This document shows positions 11,857 to 22,282 of a stretch of DNA of 64,000 bases, one piece after another. The translations under genes were made by a program, and so were the position numbers. Every line of letters starts with the position of its first letter. The first letter of the stretch is position 1. The stretch comes from Mauremys mutica (Eukaryota; Chordata; Testudines; Geoemydidae): positions 14,355,925 to 14,419,924 of the forward strand of contig NC_059087.1 of the NCBI RefSeq assembly GCF_020497125.1, given 5' to 3'. The notes under the pieces were generated by a model. That model was not told the DNA's origin. It was given only the letters and a program-made list of their open reading frames with translations, and made no database searches.

Positions 11857-12180
11857 TAGGAACATAGGAATTGCCAAACTGGATATATAACTATTAGAGA
11901 TCAGGATGTGACCTAAAATAGAGGGCAGATTGTCCCACATTGCTCACTGAATGGTTCTTACACCTTCCTCTGATGATGCTGGCAACTGTTGGAGCCCAGC
12001 TACTGGACTACATAGATCTTCGGTCTGATCCAGTCTGTTTCGCTCTCTTGTTGCAAGGAGTTCCAAAGACTAATTATGAGCTGTGTGAAACAGCATTTGT
12101 TTTATTCAGTTTTGAACTTGATGCCTTTAATTTCAGTGAGTGTCTCTTGGTTTTTGTTTGATAAGGAAAGGCGAACAGAG
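11857..12180. mobile_element. CR1 LINE with an internal inversion
   Basis: Three blocks of one CR1 type lie in mixed orientation. 11857-11884 is the 3' tail on the minus strand ('taggaacataggaattgcc'). 11885-12045 is 3' UTR on the plus strand ('acaccttcctctgatgatgc', 'cttcggtctgatccagtctg'). 12050-12180 is upstream sequence on the minus strand ('gtgtctcttggtttttg'). A local inversion of about 160 bp within one copy explains this most simply. Two overlapping copies are the alternative. Confidence 0.6.
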
Positions 12181-13812
12181 CCTCCATTCAATCCCAAATG
12201 TGGGGAACAGCTCACAGCACAGTGGGTTCAGTGCTTTTACCCTCAGGCTCTGAATTGAAGTTCTGCCAGGGGTTCAAAAATGAAAATGAAATTGGGTGAT
12301 GCCCTCACTTATGTGTATCCTGCCAGCTATCACCTCATTTGACACAAATGGCAATCTGTGCCCAGGGAAGAGCCAAGGCTAACCACCAAGGTCGAGACTG
12401 GATCCCTTTGCCGAGGCACGTGGAAGAACTCTGCACAGCAATTCCCTGCTGTGTGCCAGAACGCACCCCTCCGCTCTTAGACTCTCCCTTTGATGAGCAG
12501 CAAATTCATGCAGACACCTTAAAAAAAAAACACATTTGAAAACTCCTGCATGGGGCTGAACTTCTTCACTTAAATAGAGAGACTAAATGGAATCCTTAAT
12601 GGCAGCTTCAGCAGAGCTGAAATGACGGGAAAATTGAACTACTCCCCCCCCCTGAGGTGGCCCTTCTAGGACAGCACGAAAGCAGGAAACTATGGCGTAA
12701 TTTTGCATTGCTATTGCTATTGCTGTACCTGCTGTGTGGGCTAATAGAAGATTTCAGTATGCAGGGCCATCCACCTGGTGCCTATAACAGCATTAAAGCC
12801 CCAGTCCAGGAAAACACTTTAGCATGTGCATAGCTCTAGGTGCTCGAGTCGTTCCACTGACATCCATAGGACGGCTCAGATGTTCCAAGTTAAGTTACAC
12901 ACTTGGCAGGGTCGGGCCCTATATTCACTTTAGTGACCTGCCTCTCCCCCCCTTTCACCCGCCTTCAGCTTTAAAAATCCCACCACAGTTTAGCCATGAG
13001 CATTTAAAATCAAGGCACATACGCAGCAAATGTTGCTTTATGCTCACCGTTTAAAAACGAGCATGGTGCTATGGATCAGTGCAGTCCTAATTCACGCATA
13101 TGCAGGACCACTCTGCACTGAGACCAAAACAGGGTCCTAACTATAAAGGTCTAGATGCTGGCTGACTGAGGCAGATGCAGTAGGCAGGGGAAAGAGGGAG
13201 CAGGGGAACCTCCCTCGGCCCCAATTTGCACCTGCACAAGAGGTTTTAGAACTCGAGGGCTCGTTTGGGAAGGAGGGAGGAGTGCTCCAGGTGAAGGAGA
13301 AGCGATTATGTGACCCCTGGGGTAAGTTTGTTCTCTGTAGTGTGTGTTCGTGGTGTGCTTGCTGCTTGACTGAAATATATTGTGTGGTCTGTTTGTTTGG
13401 AGGACCGTGTGCTGAGCCGAGTGACCTGCTGGCCAAGGCTGAGAGCTTCTTAATGAGGCTTTGATCCCCACCCATCAACCCTTAACCAGGGGACAGGGCT
13501 ACTCAGGAAGGCCAGTGCTTGAAAAAGCCCCTCCTAAGCGACCAGAGGAGTTAGCAAACAGGAGAGTTTTGTGAGGGAGTTTAGAGGGAGGGCGTGAGAG
13601 GGGCTAGATACACTTAACATTCTTTAAACTTAAGGCCAAAAACACCCCTTGATAAAAACAAAACAACGACAAAGGACTAAGCTGCAGGAGTAAAAAGGGA
13701 ATGCAGGCAGAAGTCCACCCAAACCCAAACAGAATCACTTCAAATTAAAAAAGGTCATGGAGCAGTTTTTAAACTAAGGGCTGAGGGAAAGCTGACAAGT
13801 GTCCTACTCACA
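12181..13812. other. No gene seen; one hairpin MITE; possible retroelement 5' region
   Basis: Apart from the hairpin at 12798-12920, nothing is firmly placed. The stretch 13140-13800 is rich in purines with blocks such as 'ccccttgataaaaacaaaac' and could be the untranslated part of a retroelement. I cannot name the family. Confidence 0.35.
12798..12920. repeat. Palindromic hairpin MITE (cagcaaagcacttaag type)
   Basis: The left arm is 'gccccagtccaggaaaacac' and the right arm 'acacttggcagggtcgggcc', with 'ccactgacatccataggac' at the centre. Strongly diverged copy. Confidence 0.5.
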
Positions 13813-14071
13813 GGAACCCTAAGCCTTGGAGGGAAGAAGGGGGAGCCCTACCCATAGGAATCCTAACCCTCGCCCCAAGTCCTTTGCCAATAGGAACCAC
13901 AACCCTAGAGCAAGGAACCCTACCTATCAGAACCCTAACCACAGGGTGGGGACCCTAGCCATAGGAACCCTAACCATAGCCTCAAGTACCCTACCCACAG
14001 GAAACTTAACTCTAGGGCGGGGAGTCTCATACATAGGAACCCTCACGCCAGGGTGGGGAGCCCTACTCATA
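13813..14071. repeat. Minisatellite, 36-bp period, about 7 units
   Basis: Units begin GGAACCCTAA and end CCCTACCCATA. Starts fall at about 13813, 13857, 13893, 13929, 13964, 14000 and 14036, so the spacing is 44, 36, 36, 35, 36, 36 and 36 bp. Units differ by many substitutions. Because 36 is divisible by three, open frames run through the array on both strands (83 codons on plus, 62 on minus). These are not evidence of a gene. Each unit contains telomere-like CCCTAA text. Confidence 0.85.
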
Positions 14072-14279
14072 AGATAGTAACAAAACACGCAAACCCCCTC
14101 CCATTGACAATGCAATTATCCCCTGCCAGGAGTGATCACAAACAAATCTGCTGCTGGTTATGTTGAATGGGAAATCGTGTTATAATCTATAATTCTATAA
14201 TCCTGGTGGTAAGGCAAGTTACTCATCCCCTTCCACTCCAGGGCAGCAGCTTCCCCTGTGCCCCAGAGAGGGTATGTCC

Positions 14280-14870
14280 CCCTGGGAAGGTGTGCTTCTA
14301 CCATGCTTCCCATTCAGCATGCCTCCTGACAGACCTCAACCTTGTCGTGGTGGAGAGGCTTGCGTGGACTAACCGTCCTCAGAGCTACATTGTCCAGAGC
14401 TTTCATACTCCTGGTAGGGTCCCTCTTGGCGATCAGGTCTGAGGCAAGGTTCCTGACTAACCGCAGTCCAAACTTCACAAGACTCCAACGGTGGATAAGG
14501 CACATATAAAGGACCTTTTAATACTCTGCAGCTGTGAAGGTGGATGAGGGCTGCAGCAGGAGGGAGACCCCTGGTTGTCTCGGATCTCCTTGCCACTGGG
14601 TCAGGGTTTTCCTCCTGCCAAGTCTCGTGTGGTCACCACCACCTCTGCACCGGTTTCCCCACGTTAAAAGATTTCACGCATGGGCCTCTGCCAAAGCAAA
14701 GGAGGAAAGAAAGGGCACAACAGCCATGTCTCCTCCAAGATTACACCTGTCACTTCTGTGGGGAAATCTTCAGGGCACGAATTGGGTTCTTCAGACACTT
14801 AAAAACCCACCAATAAATCCCGTTGGCAGACATCATCCTCGCATCAAGAGATAGCCGAAGAAGACGACAT
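14280..14870 (+). mobile_element. LINE-derived segment with C-terminal C2H2 finger
   Basis: A frame ending at 14816 encodes, from about 14742, a finger of the form C-x2-C-x12-H-x3-H with the core FRARIG between the Cys and His pairs, followed at once by a stop codon. Fingers with the RARIGL-like core are typical of the C-terminus of some non-LTR retrotransposon ORF2 proteins, not of ordinary zinc-finger genes. After the stop, 'agatagccgaagaagacgac' resembles such a LINE's 3' end. The upstream text ('cttgtcgtggtggagaggct') has no reverse transcriptase and is probably another part of the element. This looks like an internally deleted copy. Confidence 0.55.
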
Positions 14871-14956
14871 TCAGCTCAATGCCCAAATGGCACAATGTAG
14901 TGCATGCCTGAAACTTTATATATGGGTTTGGGCAACCCCTTCTGGAGTGGAAGGAA

Positions 14957-15180
14957 GATCTAATGGGTAGGGCACTAGCCTAGGACTTGGGACATAGAAT
15001 CATAGAATATCAGGGCCTCAGGAGGTCATCTAGTCCAACCCCCTGCATCTGGTCTCAAGCCTCTGCCATGCCACAGATATCCTGTGGGACTTTGGGCATG
15101 TCACTCAGATTCACTATCCTCAGATCTACAATAACAGGGAGCCTATCAATACCTCAGCAAATCTGCCAACCCCCAGAAGC
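14957..15180 (+). repeat. CORE-type SINE with a CR1 insertion
   Basis: The head reads 'gggtagggcactagcctagg', typical of the tRNA-like 5' end. After the CR1 at 14993-15046 the body resumes with 'tctgccatgccaca' and 'gtgggactttgggcatgtca'. The 3' part is poorly preserved. Confidence 0.6.
14993..15046 (-). mobile_element. CR1 LINE 3' tail, 54-bp copy
   Basis: 'acatagaatcatagaatatc' followed by 'ggaggtcatctagtccaacc' is the extreme 3' end of a CR1 element on the minus strand. It is inserted in the head of a SINE. Very short CR1 copies are the usual product of abortive reverse transcription. Confidence 0.75.
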
Positions 15181-16150
15181 ATCATTCTAGCATAGACCCT
15201 TTTCCTCATATTTGTCAGCTGCCTGGTTATGCACATCACATTTTGCTCTATAATCTATCCACGTTATGTATACAGCCCTCCGCCAATCACTGCCCTATCC
15301 GAGCACACAGTACATTATGTTCTATGCTGTATCCTCAAGTTCCTGGCTCAGCCGATGTGATGACACACACTGGATAAAAAATACCAAACACTTTTCTCAG
15401 CCTGAGCAGAGGGGGACTTCTGTATATTTATGATCCAGTGTCCAACTTTTAAAGATACTCTTTTCCCAGCTGAGTTTCGCTCAGCAGGAAGTGGCGGGTA
15501 GAATACCATTAAAAATGAACCTGCTTGTAATGAAGTGGTCAGCAGAAGGAATGGGTTTGGGTTTTTTCACAACACTAGTTGCAATGGGAAATGGCAAACA
15601 GCTACAATACCTTATTTACTAGTCTTCACTGTTTCACATTTGGCTGTTTGCCACCTCCAAATAAGATCCTGTGGGTTTCATTAAGGTCCAAAAGAATGCA
15701 GGAGACAAGATTTACTCACTGGGTGTCATTTATTCTCTATCTGCTACAGATGTTTATAGGGGAAAAAAAGCACTTTGCACAGTAAATCTGAAATGGTGCT
15801 GGTTTGTCAGCCAGGACAAAATCCTCACCTTGCTGCTCTGTCTAGGCTGAACCTGTGAGAGGGCAGGAGCCATCCCACTGGTATAGCACAGGGTAGCTAA
15901 CAGAGGCCAACGGGCTTCGTAGCATTCTTTATTTCTGCTCCAAAATGGAGCATATACCTCACTCCACTCCTGTGCCTGCCATTCAGGATGACTGGGGCCC
16001 TCGCTGTGAAGTGGAATAATCTCTGCACACATTATTCAGCACACCTGCATATGTCCCACAAGCTCACAGCTGAGTGGGTTGAATCTTTCCCAGCTGGAGC
16101 TTGGGTAAACTAAGGGAAAACTGTGTATACTGAGTACGGGAAGAAGGAAA
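15181..16150. other. No gene seen; unassigned sequence
   Basis: No recognisable repeat or coding region. Short open frames only. Confidence 0.45.
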
Positions 16151-16190
16151 ATCCAGTGGTTAGGGTGCTAGCCTGGGATTCAGGTGACCC
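16151..16190 (+). repeat. SINE tRNA-like head fragment
   Basis: 'ccagtggttagggtgctagc' followed by 'ctgggattcaggtgacc' is the tRNA-derived head of the CORE-type SINE. The rest of the SINE may be the fragment beyond the Gypsy element at 17834, so the retroelement could have landed in it. The 60 bp between this head and the LTR is unassigned. Confidence 0.5.
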
Positions 16191-16589
16191 TGAGGTGCCA
16201 CTTGGAACTGGGGTATCACTGAGCCCACCTGACCCACCAGCCTGGGCTCCCTGTCACACTGTGGTGCTGTGATAAATTGCCAGGCTCCCAAAGCTTGCTC
16301 TTTCACCAGCCTACATACAGATAGGGACACACCCAGCTACAGCGTCACACACACGTGCTGAGATCAGCTCTGCATGGGAAGGCTCAGCTAAGGCACCTCC
16401 CAGTTGCCAAGGCACGCACCCCCCTCTTGAATGTAAACCCAAAATTATAGCATCTTGCGCTGCACAGGGAACTGTACAGGATAAGATCATAAAATTCACC
16501 CCCTCCCTCAATGTGGAGAGAGGAATGAAACAGTTTTCTGCCTCAACTGATAATGTCCACACGTCGCTTTTAGACAAAACAAAAACAAG

Positions 16590-16595
16590 TTTATT
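16590..16595 (-). promoter_or_regulatory. LTR poly(A) signal
   Basis: AATAAA on the minus strand inside the Gypsy LTR. It lies about 320 bp downstream of the TATA-like box, as expected for an R region. Confidence 0.6.
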
Positions 16596-16915
16596 AACTA
16601 CAAAAGATAGATTTTGAGTGATTACAGGTGACAGCAAACAGATCAAAGCAGATTACCTTAGTAAATAAACAAAACCACAAACTGAGCTTAACACACTAGA
16701 TAGACAGGATATGAATTAGCAAATTCTCACCCTGAATGATAAACAGACGGACAGATTCTTAAGACACACGTTGCTTTGGCTTTCCCAGGTTTTCATACAC
16801 AGGCTAAAAATCCTGGGACCATCACTTCCCCCAGTTCAGTCCTTTCCCCTCAGGTGTTTCCAGGTGTTTTGTTGTAGGCAGAGTGAGGTCCCATCATGAT
16901 GTCATTGTCCCCTTC

Positions 16916-16921
16916 TTATAT
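16916..16921 (-). promoter_or_regulatory. LTR TATA-like box
   Basis: The minus strand reads GATATAAGAAGG here, upstream of the poly(A) signal in the same LTR. It is a plausible core promoter element; activity is not implied. Confidence 0.45.
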
Positions 16922-17310
16922 CTTCTTCCCACTTGCTGGAAAGCTCTTTTGCTGTGACCTGGGTCAAACTGTTCCTATTGTGTAGTGCTGTCTCCGAGAG
17001 GTTTCGATTATACACAGTTCCTGGGCTAATCCTTGTGTGCATTTTCTCAATAAGCCATTAACAGGGTTTGGCCTTTTTACTGTTGTACCTGAAAGGCTGC
17101 TTGTGGGTATTTTCAACCTCACAACATTTCTCAGTAATACATACCTAGCCCAACTTCATAACTTCACATATGATGATAGCACATACAATCCAACAAGATA
17201 GTACTGTCTAGCAGATCAAGACTTTTAGAATGATACCTCACAAGACATACTTTGTACAAAACATCCTAATTACATGACAGTGGTGAATATTGGGGTGTCA
17301 GGATGTCACA

Positions 17311-17321
17311 CCTCCCCCCTT
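17311..17321 (-). other. Gypsy polypurine tract
   Basis: The minus strand reads AAGGGGGGAGG, directly abutting the TG of the LTR. This is the expected plus-strand primer site of an LTR retrotransposon and fixes this LTR as the 3' one. Confidence 0.8.
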
Positions 17322-17325
17322 AGGG

Positions 17326-17833
17326 TTAGTCACTGACTAATGTGGAGGCAGTGGGCCCAATTTCCTCTTTCCTAGACAGGGCATCTGCTACCATGTTCTC
17401 CTTCCCTTTTACGTACACAATTTCCATATCAAATTCTTGCAGGATTAGGCTCCAGGGTAGCTGTTTGGCATTCGTGCCCTTGGTTCTGTTCAGCCATATT
17501 AAGGGCGAGTGGTCCATTAGAATCTTGAACTTTCTATTAAACTGGGATTTGGATGCTTAACAGCCCACACTACGGCATAGCACTCCTTTTCTATGACAGA
17601 GTAACTCTGTTCAGTGTCCTCCCGTTTGCATCAGTACAGCACTCAAGCCAGTGCCAGATGCATCAGCACACAATTCAAAGGGCTTATCGAAGTTAGGGCT
17701 GGCTAACACGGGCTTTGCAGACAAGAGTGGCTTTACCTTATCAAAACCTTTCTGGCACGCTCCTGACCAAACCACCTGATTAGGTTGGTGCTTTTTACAC
17801 AAGTCTATGACTGGGGGAAACAATGTCGCTTCA
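17326..17833 (-). pseudogene. Gypsy pol fragment: RT end and RNase H, frameshifted
   Basis: Reading from 17833 downward, the frame begins in the region after the reverse transcriptase core ('VVWSGACQKGFDKVKPLL') and enters RNase H. Four acidic landmarks appear in order: ADAS, the Glu of EKEC, the Asp of MDHSPL and the Asp of VADALSR. At least two frame changes break it, near 17610 and near 17545. The last frame, 17517 to 17326, ends in TAA at 17328-17326. Only four bases then separate the stop from the polypurine tract. No integrase HHCC finger or DDE core follows. The upstream part of pol and gag are absent, cut off where a SINE begins at 17834. The element cannot be active. Confidence 0.85.
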
Positions 17834-18098
17834 GTGCCACTGTGTGACCTTGGACAACGCACATAGGGCCAGGTTTTTCCAAGGTATTCAGGCACCTAGT
17901 GAGATTTTCCAAAGTACCTATGTGCCAATCTGCACCTAAATAGCTTGAAAAAATCTGGCCTTTCTGGGCCTCAGATTCCCAATTCACAATATAGGGATAA
18001 GAGTATTTCCTTACCTCACAGGGGTGTAATGAGGATAGATGCACCGAAGACTGAGGTGCTCAGACATTACGGTGCTGTAGAACATGTAAGAACCTAAC
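17834..18098 (+). repeat. CORE-type SINE with nested hairpin MITE
   Basis: It starts 'tgccactgtgtgaccttgga', is broken by a hairpin MITE, and resumes 'tttctgggcctcagattccc' to 'cttacctcacaggggtgtaa'. It ends in the 'gtgctcagacattacggtgc' tail type. The head is missing, possibly because of the adjoining Gypsy element. Confidence 0.7.
17866..17960. repeat. Palindromic hairpin MITE inside a SINE
   Basis: The arms 'gggccaggtttttccaaggt' and 'tagcttgaaaaaatctggcc' form an imperfect inverted repeat of about 31 bp, with 'caggcacctag' and 'ctgcacctaaat' as inner arms. It replaces a few bases of the host SINE. Confidence 0.7.
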
Positions 18099-18104
18099 AC
18101 AGGG

Positions 18105-18130
18105 GTGTGTGTGTGTGTGTGTGTGTGTGT
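18105..18130. repeat. (GT)13 microsatellite
   Basis: Twenty-six bases of perfect GT repeat, directly after the SINE tail. Likely length-variable between individuals. Confidence 0.95.
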
Positions 18131-20589
18131 TCTTGTGCCCTCTGCTCTGCTTAGCACTCCTGGAATCCACAGGGCAGGATTTCACCCTGTACCAAAGCTG
18201 CTCAGTTACTGTTGTATATTCAGCAGTAAAGTAACAACCAGGAACTAAGTCCATCCCCCTGCCTCAACTGAAAAGCCACTAACTCATTAATGATCCTTTT
18301 GGCAAATCCAGCCCCTTCCTTCGGCCTCATAAAATGCTCCGCACTTGTTGAAGGCACACTAATTTGCAGCAAGATTAGCTGCTTTTTGGGGGTCACTGGT
18401 GCTCAGCCCTGCTAGCTCCAATCTCTTGTCTGCTACACAGTGAATTCTTTCCATCTCAGTGATCTGAGTGTTAAACCAGAACTTATTTCATGAGCCAGCA
18501 TTTTTATTTCAGCTGCAATCTACTGTCTCACACCTGGATTTAAAGATGCAGGTTTTTTTAGGGCCAGATTGTACCTACCAGTATTACACCCAGGGTCAGA
18601 TTAGAGGCAGGGGAGGCATCACATTACCCAACAAAACTCTCCAGGAAACAATGCCTGCTAGAAATGTGCGGTGCAGCTATTTTGCAGCTCCTCAGAAGGA
18701 TTCACAACTGGTCAAGCTATGCTGTCTGTTGAGAGGATAGGCCTGCCTCCTCTAGGGGCAGAGTGTACTCACGAGTTGCTAGCAGGGAAGTCTGCACTTA
18801 GAAGAGCAAAGGGACTGCAGTTTTGGCCGTAGCCTGCCTGGGACGCATGAGGGAAGGAGGTTCTTTGCACCATCTTGACCATACATGTGCTAGTCAATTC
18901 CGGCCCTAGATGTACCTATGCCCTAGTCCCTCAGCATGTGCCCTAGATCCTGACACAGAACTCTGTTACCCTTTCGTCCGCGCGTCAGTAACGTTTTCTT
19001 TGTTTACTGTACTGCTGCTCCTTCAACTGACACCAGTGTCACCCCTCTGCTGAGCAGCAGCAGCAGATCGGCATGACTTTGCAGGTCTGCTTGCCAACAG
19101 GGGAGAAATCAGAATAGAGCAGATTCCACTTACTAGCAATCCTGATCATAGCAACTTCTGGTTAAAGACAACACATTGCCAGGAACTCTGAATGGGATCC
19201 AGATGTGAGCAACAGGCATGCCGCTTACTAGAAACATTTTATTAGAGTGGAGCTCCTACCTGTAATCAATTTCCTGCCTCTGAGCAAGTGCAGCTGAGTG
19301 CTCCCACTTCCAAACGCGTGGCCGTATCTCTTGCTGAGAAAGTTTAGGTCCTGGAGGCCCTACTGCAAGCTCAGTGCTAAGCGAGAGTAGCTGAGAGGTT
19401 TGGTGTCTCCGAGTCTGTTGTCTCGTGCATTGGGAAAAATGGACGTAACATTTTACAGGAGGACTGGAACAGCACAAACCAAGGCGGCAAGTGGCAACCT
19501 GAGGGAAAGGTGCCAGATGCTGATACAACCCTCTGGCTCTGGTTTCAGCATAATGTTGGCCAAGGTGCCGGTGAAAGGAGCATGGTAAGAAACAAGACTC
19601 TGACCGTCTGGTGGCTACTGACAGGGGCAGCTCTAAAGCACCCCCTGGCTCCTGAGCCACAAGAGGAGACTGCGGCTGGTGAACCCACAGAGTTTCCCCT
19701 CACAGAGCAGCTACGTGTCAGAGTGACGGCTTTGACAATGGTTACAAGGTTGCACACAAAATGAGAAGGATTTCCAGGGGGAGTTAGCAACATGTAGAAA
19801 GCAGACAACATGGACAAATTCCGCTCTTAAAAACGGTTTTGTTTTGTTTTATTTGTTGTGAAACCTTGCGTGCTTTAATTTGGGAGACATAAGGATCACC
19901 AAGTATAGTACTGTTCAGCACACAGAGACATGATACTATGCATGTTTTGTAAGTTTTCTTTGGGTGGGGGTTAAAGATTTTTCTTCAGACAGCACTGTAG
20001 AGTTGTGTCCCCCTGTACAGTATTTCTTGTGACACATAGCAAGCTGAAATGTCCTTTTGCTGTAAGCATTGTGGTACACTGTACAATGTATCCATTACCA
20101 CCTGCCTTGTATGGTTGTCTTTAGTTCTTCTGAAAGGTAATAAACAGTTTCACAACTACTGTTCTGTACTATGCATCATCATTCTACGCTCATTTTTTCT
20201 ATGTATCCCACTGAAAATGGTGCCTTCCACTTACTGGCAACTTCCAGATAATGTCAACGTTTAGCTGGGAACGAAAAGGTTGTTATTAAGTGGAATGTAC
20301 TCCCGGCTCCACATCACTAACATAACTACTTTTATTTACACACACACACAAGTCCTGGAAAAAAGAAGAAACAGAGGTGGCCACAAATAGCATGCGGCAC
20401 AAGCCCGTTTTTCAGGAATCTCAGCCCAACACCAATACCCAATTTCCAGAGACCGACTCTGCCTCAAGAATTAACTCTAATCAGAGCACAAGGCAGAGAG
20501 CAAGTTCTCCTGTTGCTTGTACAGCTCCCCTTACCCAGAAGCCGTCTTTACAAAAAGCCTCGTATAACTCAGAACTAACCAGCAGCCAG
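18131..20589. other. No gene seen; unassigned sequence
   Basis: Longest stretch without a recognised repeat in the first third of the window. The strings 'ttccacttacta' and 'cttccacttactgg' near 19125 and 20226 may be parts of an unnamed dispersed repeat. Open frames at 19256-19817 overlap on both strands and look random. A short CA run lies near 20338. Confidence 0.45.
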
Positions 20590-20700
20590 CAGAAGCAGAG
20601 CTCCATGTGGCTCAAAAGCTTGTCTCTCTCACCAGCAGAAGTTAGTCCAATAAAAGATATTACCACATCCACCTCGTCTCTCTAACCACCCAGCTTGTCT
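20590..20700 (-). repeat. Tortoise Pol III SINE, minus strand, head missing
   Basis: The plus strand shows 'aaaagcttgtctctctcacc', 'gttagtccaataaaagatat' and 'ccacctcgtctctctaa', the reverse complement of the middle of the tortoise SINE. The same segment appears on the plus strand at 30643. Confidence 0.7.
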
Positions 20701-20730
20701 TCCCAAGAATCAAAACGTGCTCTCACAGTA

Positions 20731-21434
20731 AGGGCAGGTCTATACTGTCGGGTTAAGTCAACCTAAGTTGCGCAGCTCCAGCTACTTGAATAACATAGCT
20801 GGAGTTGACATAGCTTATGGTGTCTATACCACGCCGGGTCAATGGGAGAAACTCGCCCGTCGATTTACCTTATGCTTCTCATTCTGGTGGAGAACCGGAG
20901 TCAACGGGAGAGCGATCTGCAGTCAGTTTAGCAGGTCTTCACTAGACCCGCTAAATCGACCCCCAGTGGCTCGATTGCTGCAGCGCTGATTCACGGTAAG
21001 TGCAGTAGCATAGCTGGGGAGGAGTGGTCACTCCCCCACTAAGCACAAGTGGCGCCTTGTCAATTTCCTGGCGCCTTTGTACTCACCTGGGGGAACAATA
21101 AAAAAAAAAATTAAAAAAAAATAAGGTGCCACCCACTGTGGCACTTTTATTTTACTCACCCGGCAGCGCTCCAGGTCTTTGGCGGTGGGACCTTCACTTG
21201 CTCCGGGTCTTCGGCGGCATTTCAGCAGCGGGACCTTCACTCGCTCTGGGTCTTCGGCGGCGGGACCTTCAGTGCTGCTGAAGACTCTCGGAGTGAGTGA
21301 AGGGCCCGCCACCTAAGACCCAGAGCGCCGTCGGGTGAGTAAAAGCACCGCAGTGGGTGGCGCCTTTTTTTTTTTTTATTGCTCCTCCTGTTCCCTCCAC
21401 CTGGCTATGCCACTGGGTAAGTGTAGACCTGCCT
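20731..21434. mobile_element. MITE with AGGGCAGGTCTATACT termini, split by a hAT element
   Basis: The left end AGGGCAGGTCTATACT and the right end AGTGTAGACCTGCC are inverted repeats. Without the nested hAT element and its duplicate target copy the MITE is about 283 bp. The interior contains 'gttaagtcaacctaagttgc' and 'agctggagttgacatagct', which also pair with each other. No coding capacity. Confidence 0.75.
21003..21415. mobile_element. Non-autonomous hAT element with perfect 8-bp target duplication
   Basis: Ends CAGTAGCATAGCTGGG and CCTGGCTATGCCACTG are inverted repeats. GGTAAGTG at 20995-21002 and again at 21416-21423 is a perfect 8-bp duplication, diagnostic of hAT insertion. The 413-bp element is filled with repeats of 'ggtcttcggcggc' and 'gggaccttcact', a module also seen at 50355-50518. 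Confidence 0.9.
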
Positions 21435-22282
21435 AAGAAAAAGAACTTGGAAGACTGTGTGTAAATGCACCACCTGGGGATGCCTGCCATAACAGGACAC
21501 TCCTAGAAATGATACCATAACAAGAAGCCCTCAGTTGCTCAGGTCAGTACATTTAAAGTGACTCTAGTGTCATGCTTCATTACAAATTAAGGTAAATACA
21601 TACCTCAGAAACAGTTTGGCGATGGGAGCTCCAGAATAACAACTGAATACAACACTCATCCCAAGGGCTCTCCCCTTGCTTTTGCAGGCAGCAAATCATT
21701 TAAGTTAGCAGGCCATCGTCAAGGTATTTTTCACGATTAAAAAAAAAAGTCTGGTTTCATTTTTACTCTGTTGTTCTTAAACCAGGCCCTAGGAAGCCTA
21801 AAACTAAAATTTATTTCTTTATCAATTTCTCTCTTTCCTACCATCACCCAAGCACAGTTGTTTGCTTATTGAGGGTCATTCATGTGTGCTGGGCTGCTGG
21901 CATTGATGTATTTGGTTTTGTTTTTAAGTATGCTGAGGCATTTCTTTTAGGAAGGCGGAGGGAGCAGATGAAGAATGACATGCATTTTGCAAACAGAAGT
22001 GAGTGGTTCTCTAGGTTACATTTGGAGCTTAATAGTCTGGACAGTGTCCAATTATATCAGCATTATAGGGACTAAAACAAAATTCTGTGGGCTACAGTCA
22101 CAGCAGTGGGGCAAACCCATTGACTGCAGAGTTTGTCCCTGTATGTTCTGTTTCACATAGCAGGCATGTGCTTAGAAAGTACAGAAAATCTGGCACAATC
22201 TGGGATAAATGGAAAGGACAGACAGGGCTTTCTCTTATGTGCCCACTGGAGTCACTATTGGCCATACACCTCCCATATTAGA
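21435..22282. other. No gene seen; unassigned sequence
   Basis: A/T-rich, with no recognised repeat or coding region. Confidence 0.45.

Larger units (their letters stand above)
16252..17310 (-). mobile_element. Gypsy-type 3' LTR, minus strand
   Basis: On the minus strand the LTR starts TGTGACATCC at 17310 and ends CAGTGTGACA at 16252, giving TG...CA ends and a 1,059-bp length. It carries a TATA-like ATATAA at 16916-16921 and a poly(A) signal AATAAA at 16590-16595, in the right order and about 320 bp apart. A polypurine tract and RNase H coding sequence lie directly before it. The outer boundary at 16252 is inferred from the terminal TGTGACA match and has no target duplication to confirm it. 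Confidence 0.8.

Noticed and set aside
13813..14071. CRISPR-like array
   Set aside because: There are no constant repeats with unique spacers. It is a diverged tandem repeat in vertebrate DNA.
13826..14077. Repetitive protein-like frame
   Set aside because: Produced by the 36-bp minisatellite. The opposite strand is open as well.
16190..16251. Extension of the Gypsy LTR to the SINE head
   Set aside because: Possible, but TGTGACA at both ends of 16252-17310 with TG...CA termini gives a better boundary. The 60 bp are left unassigned.
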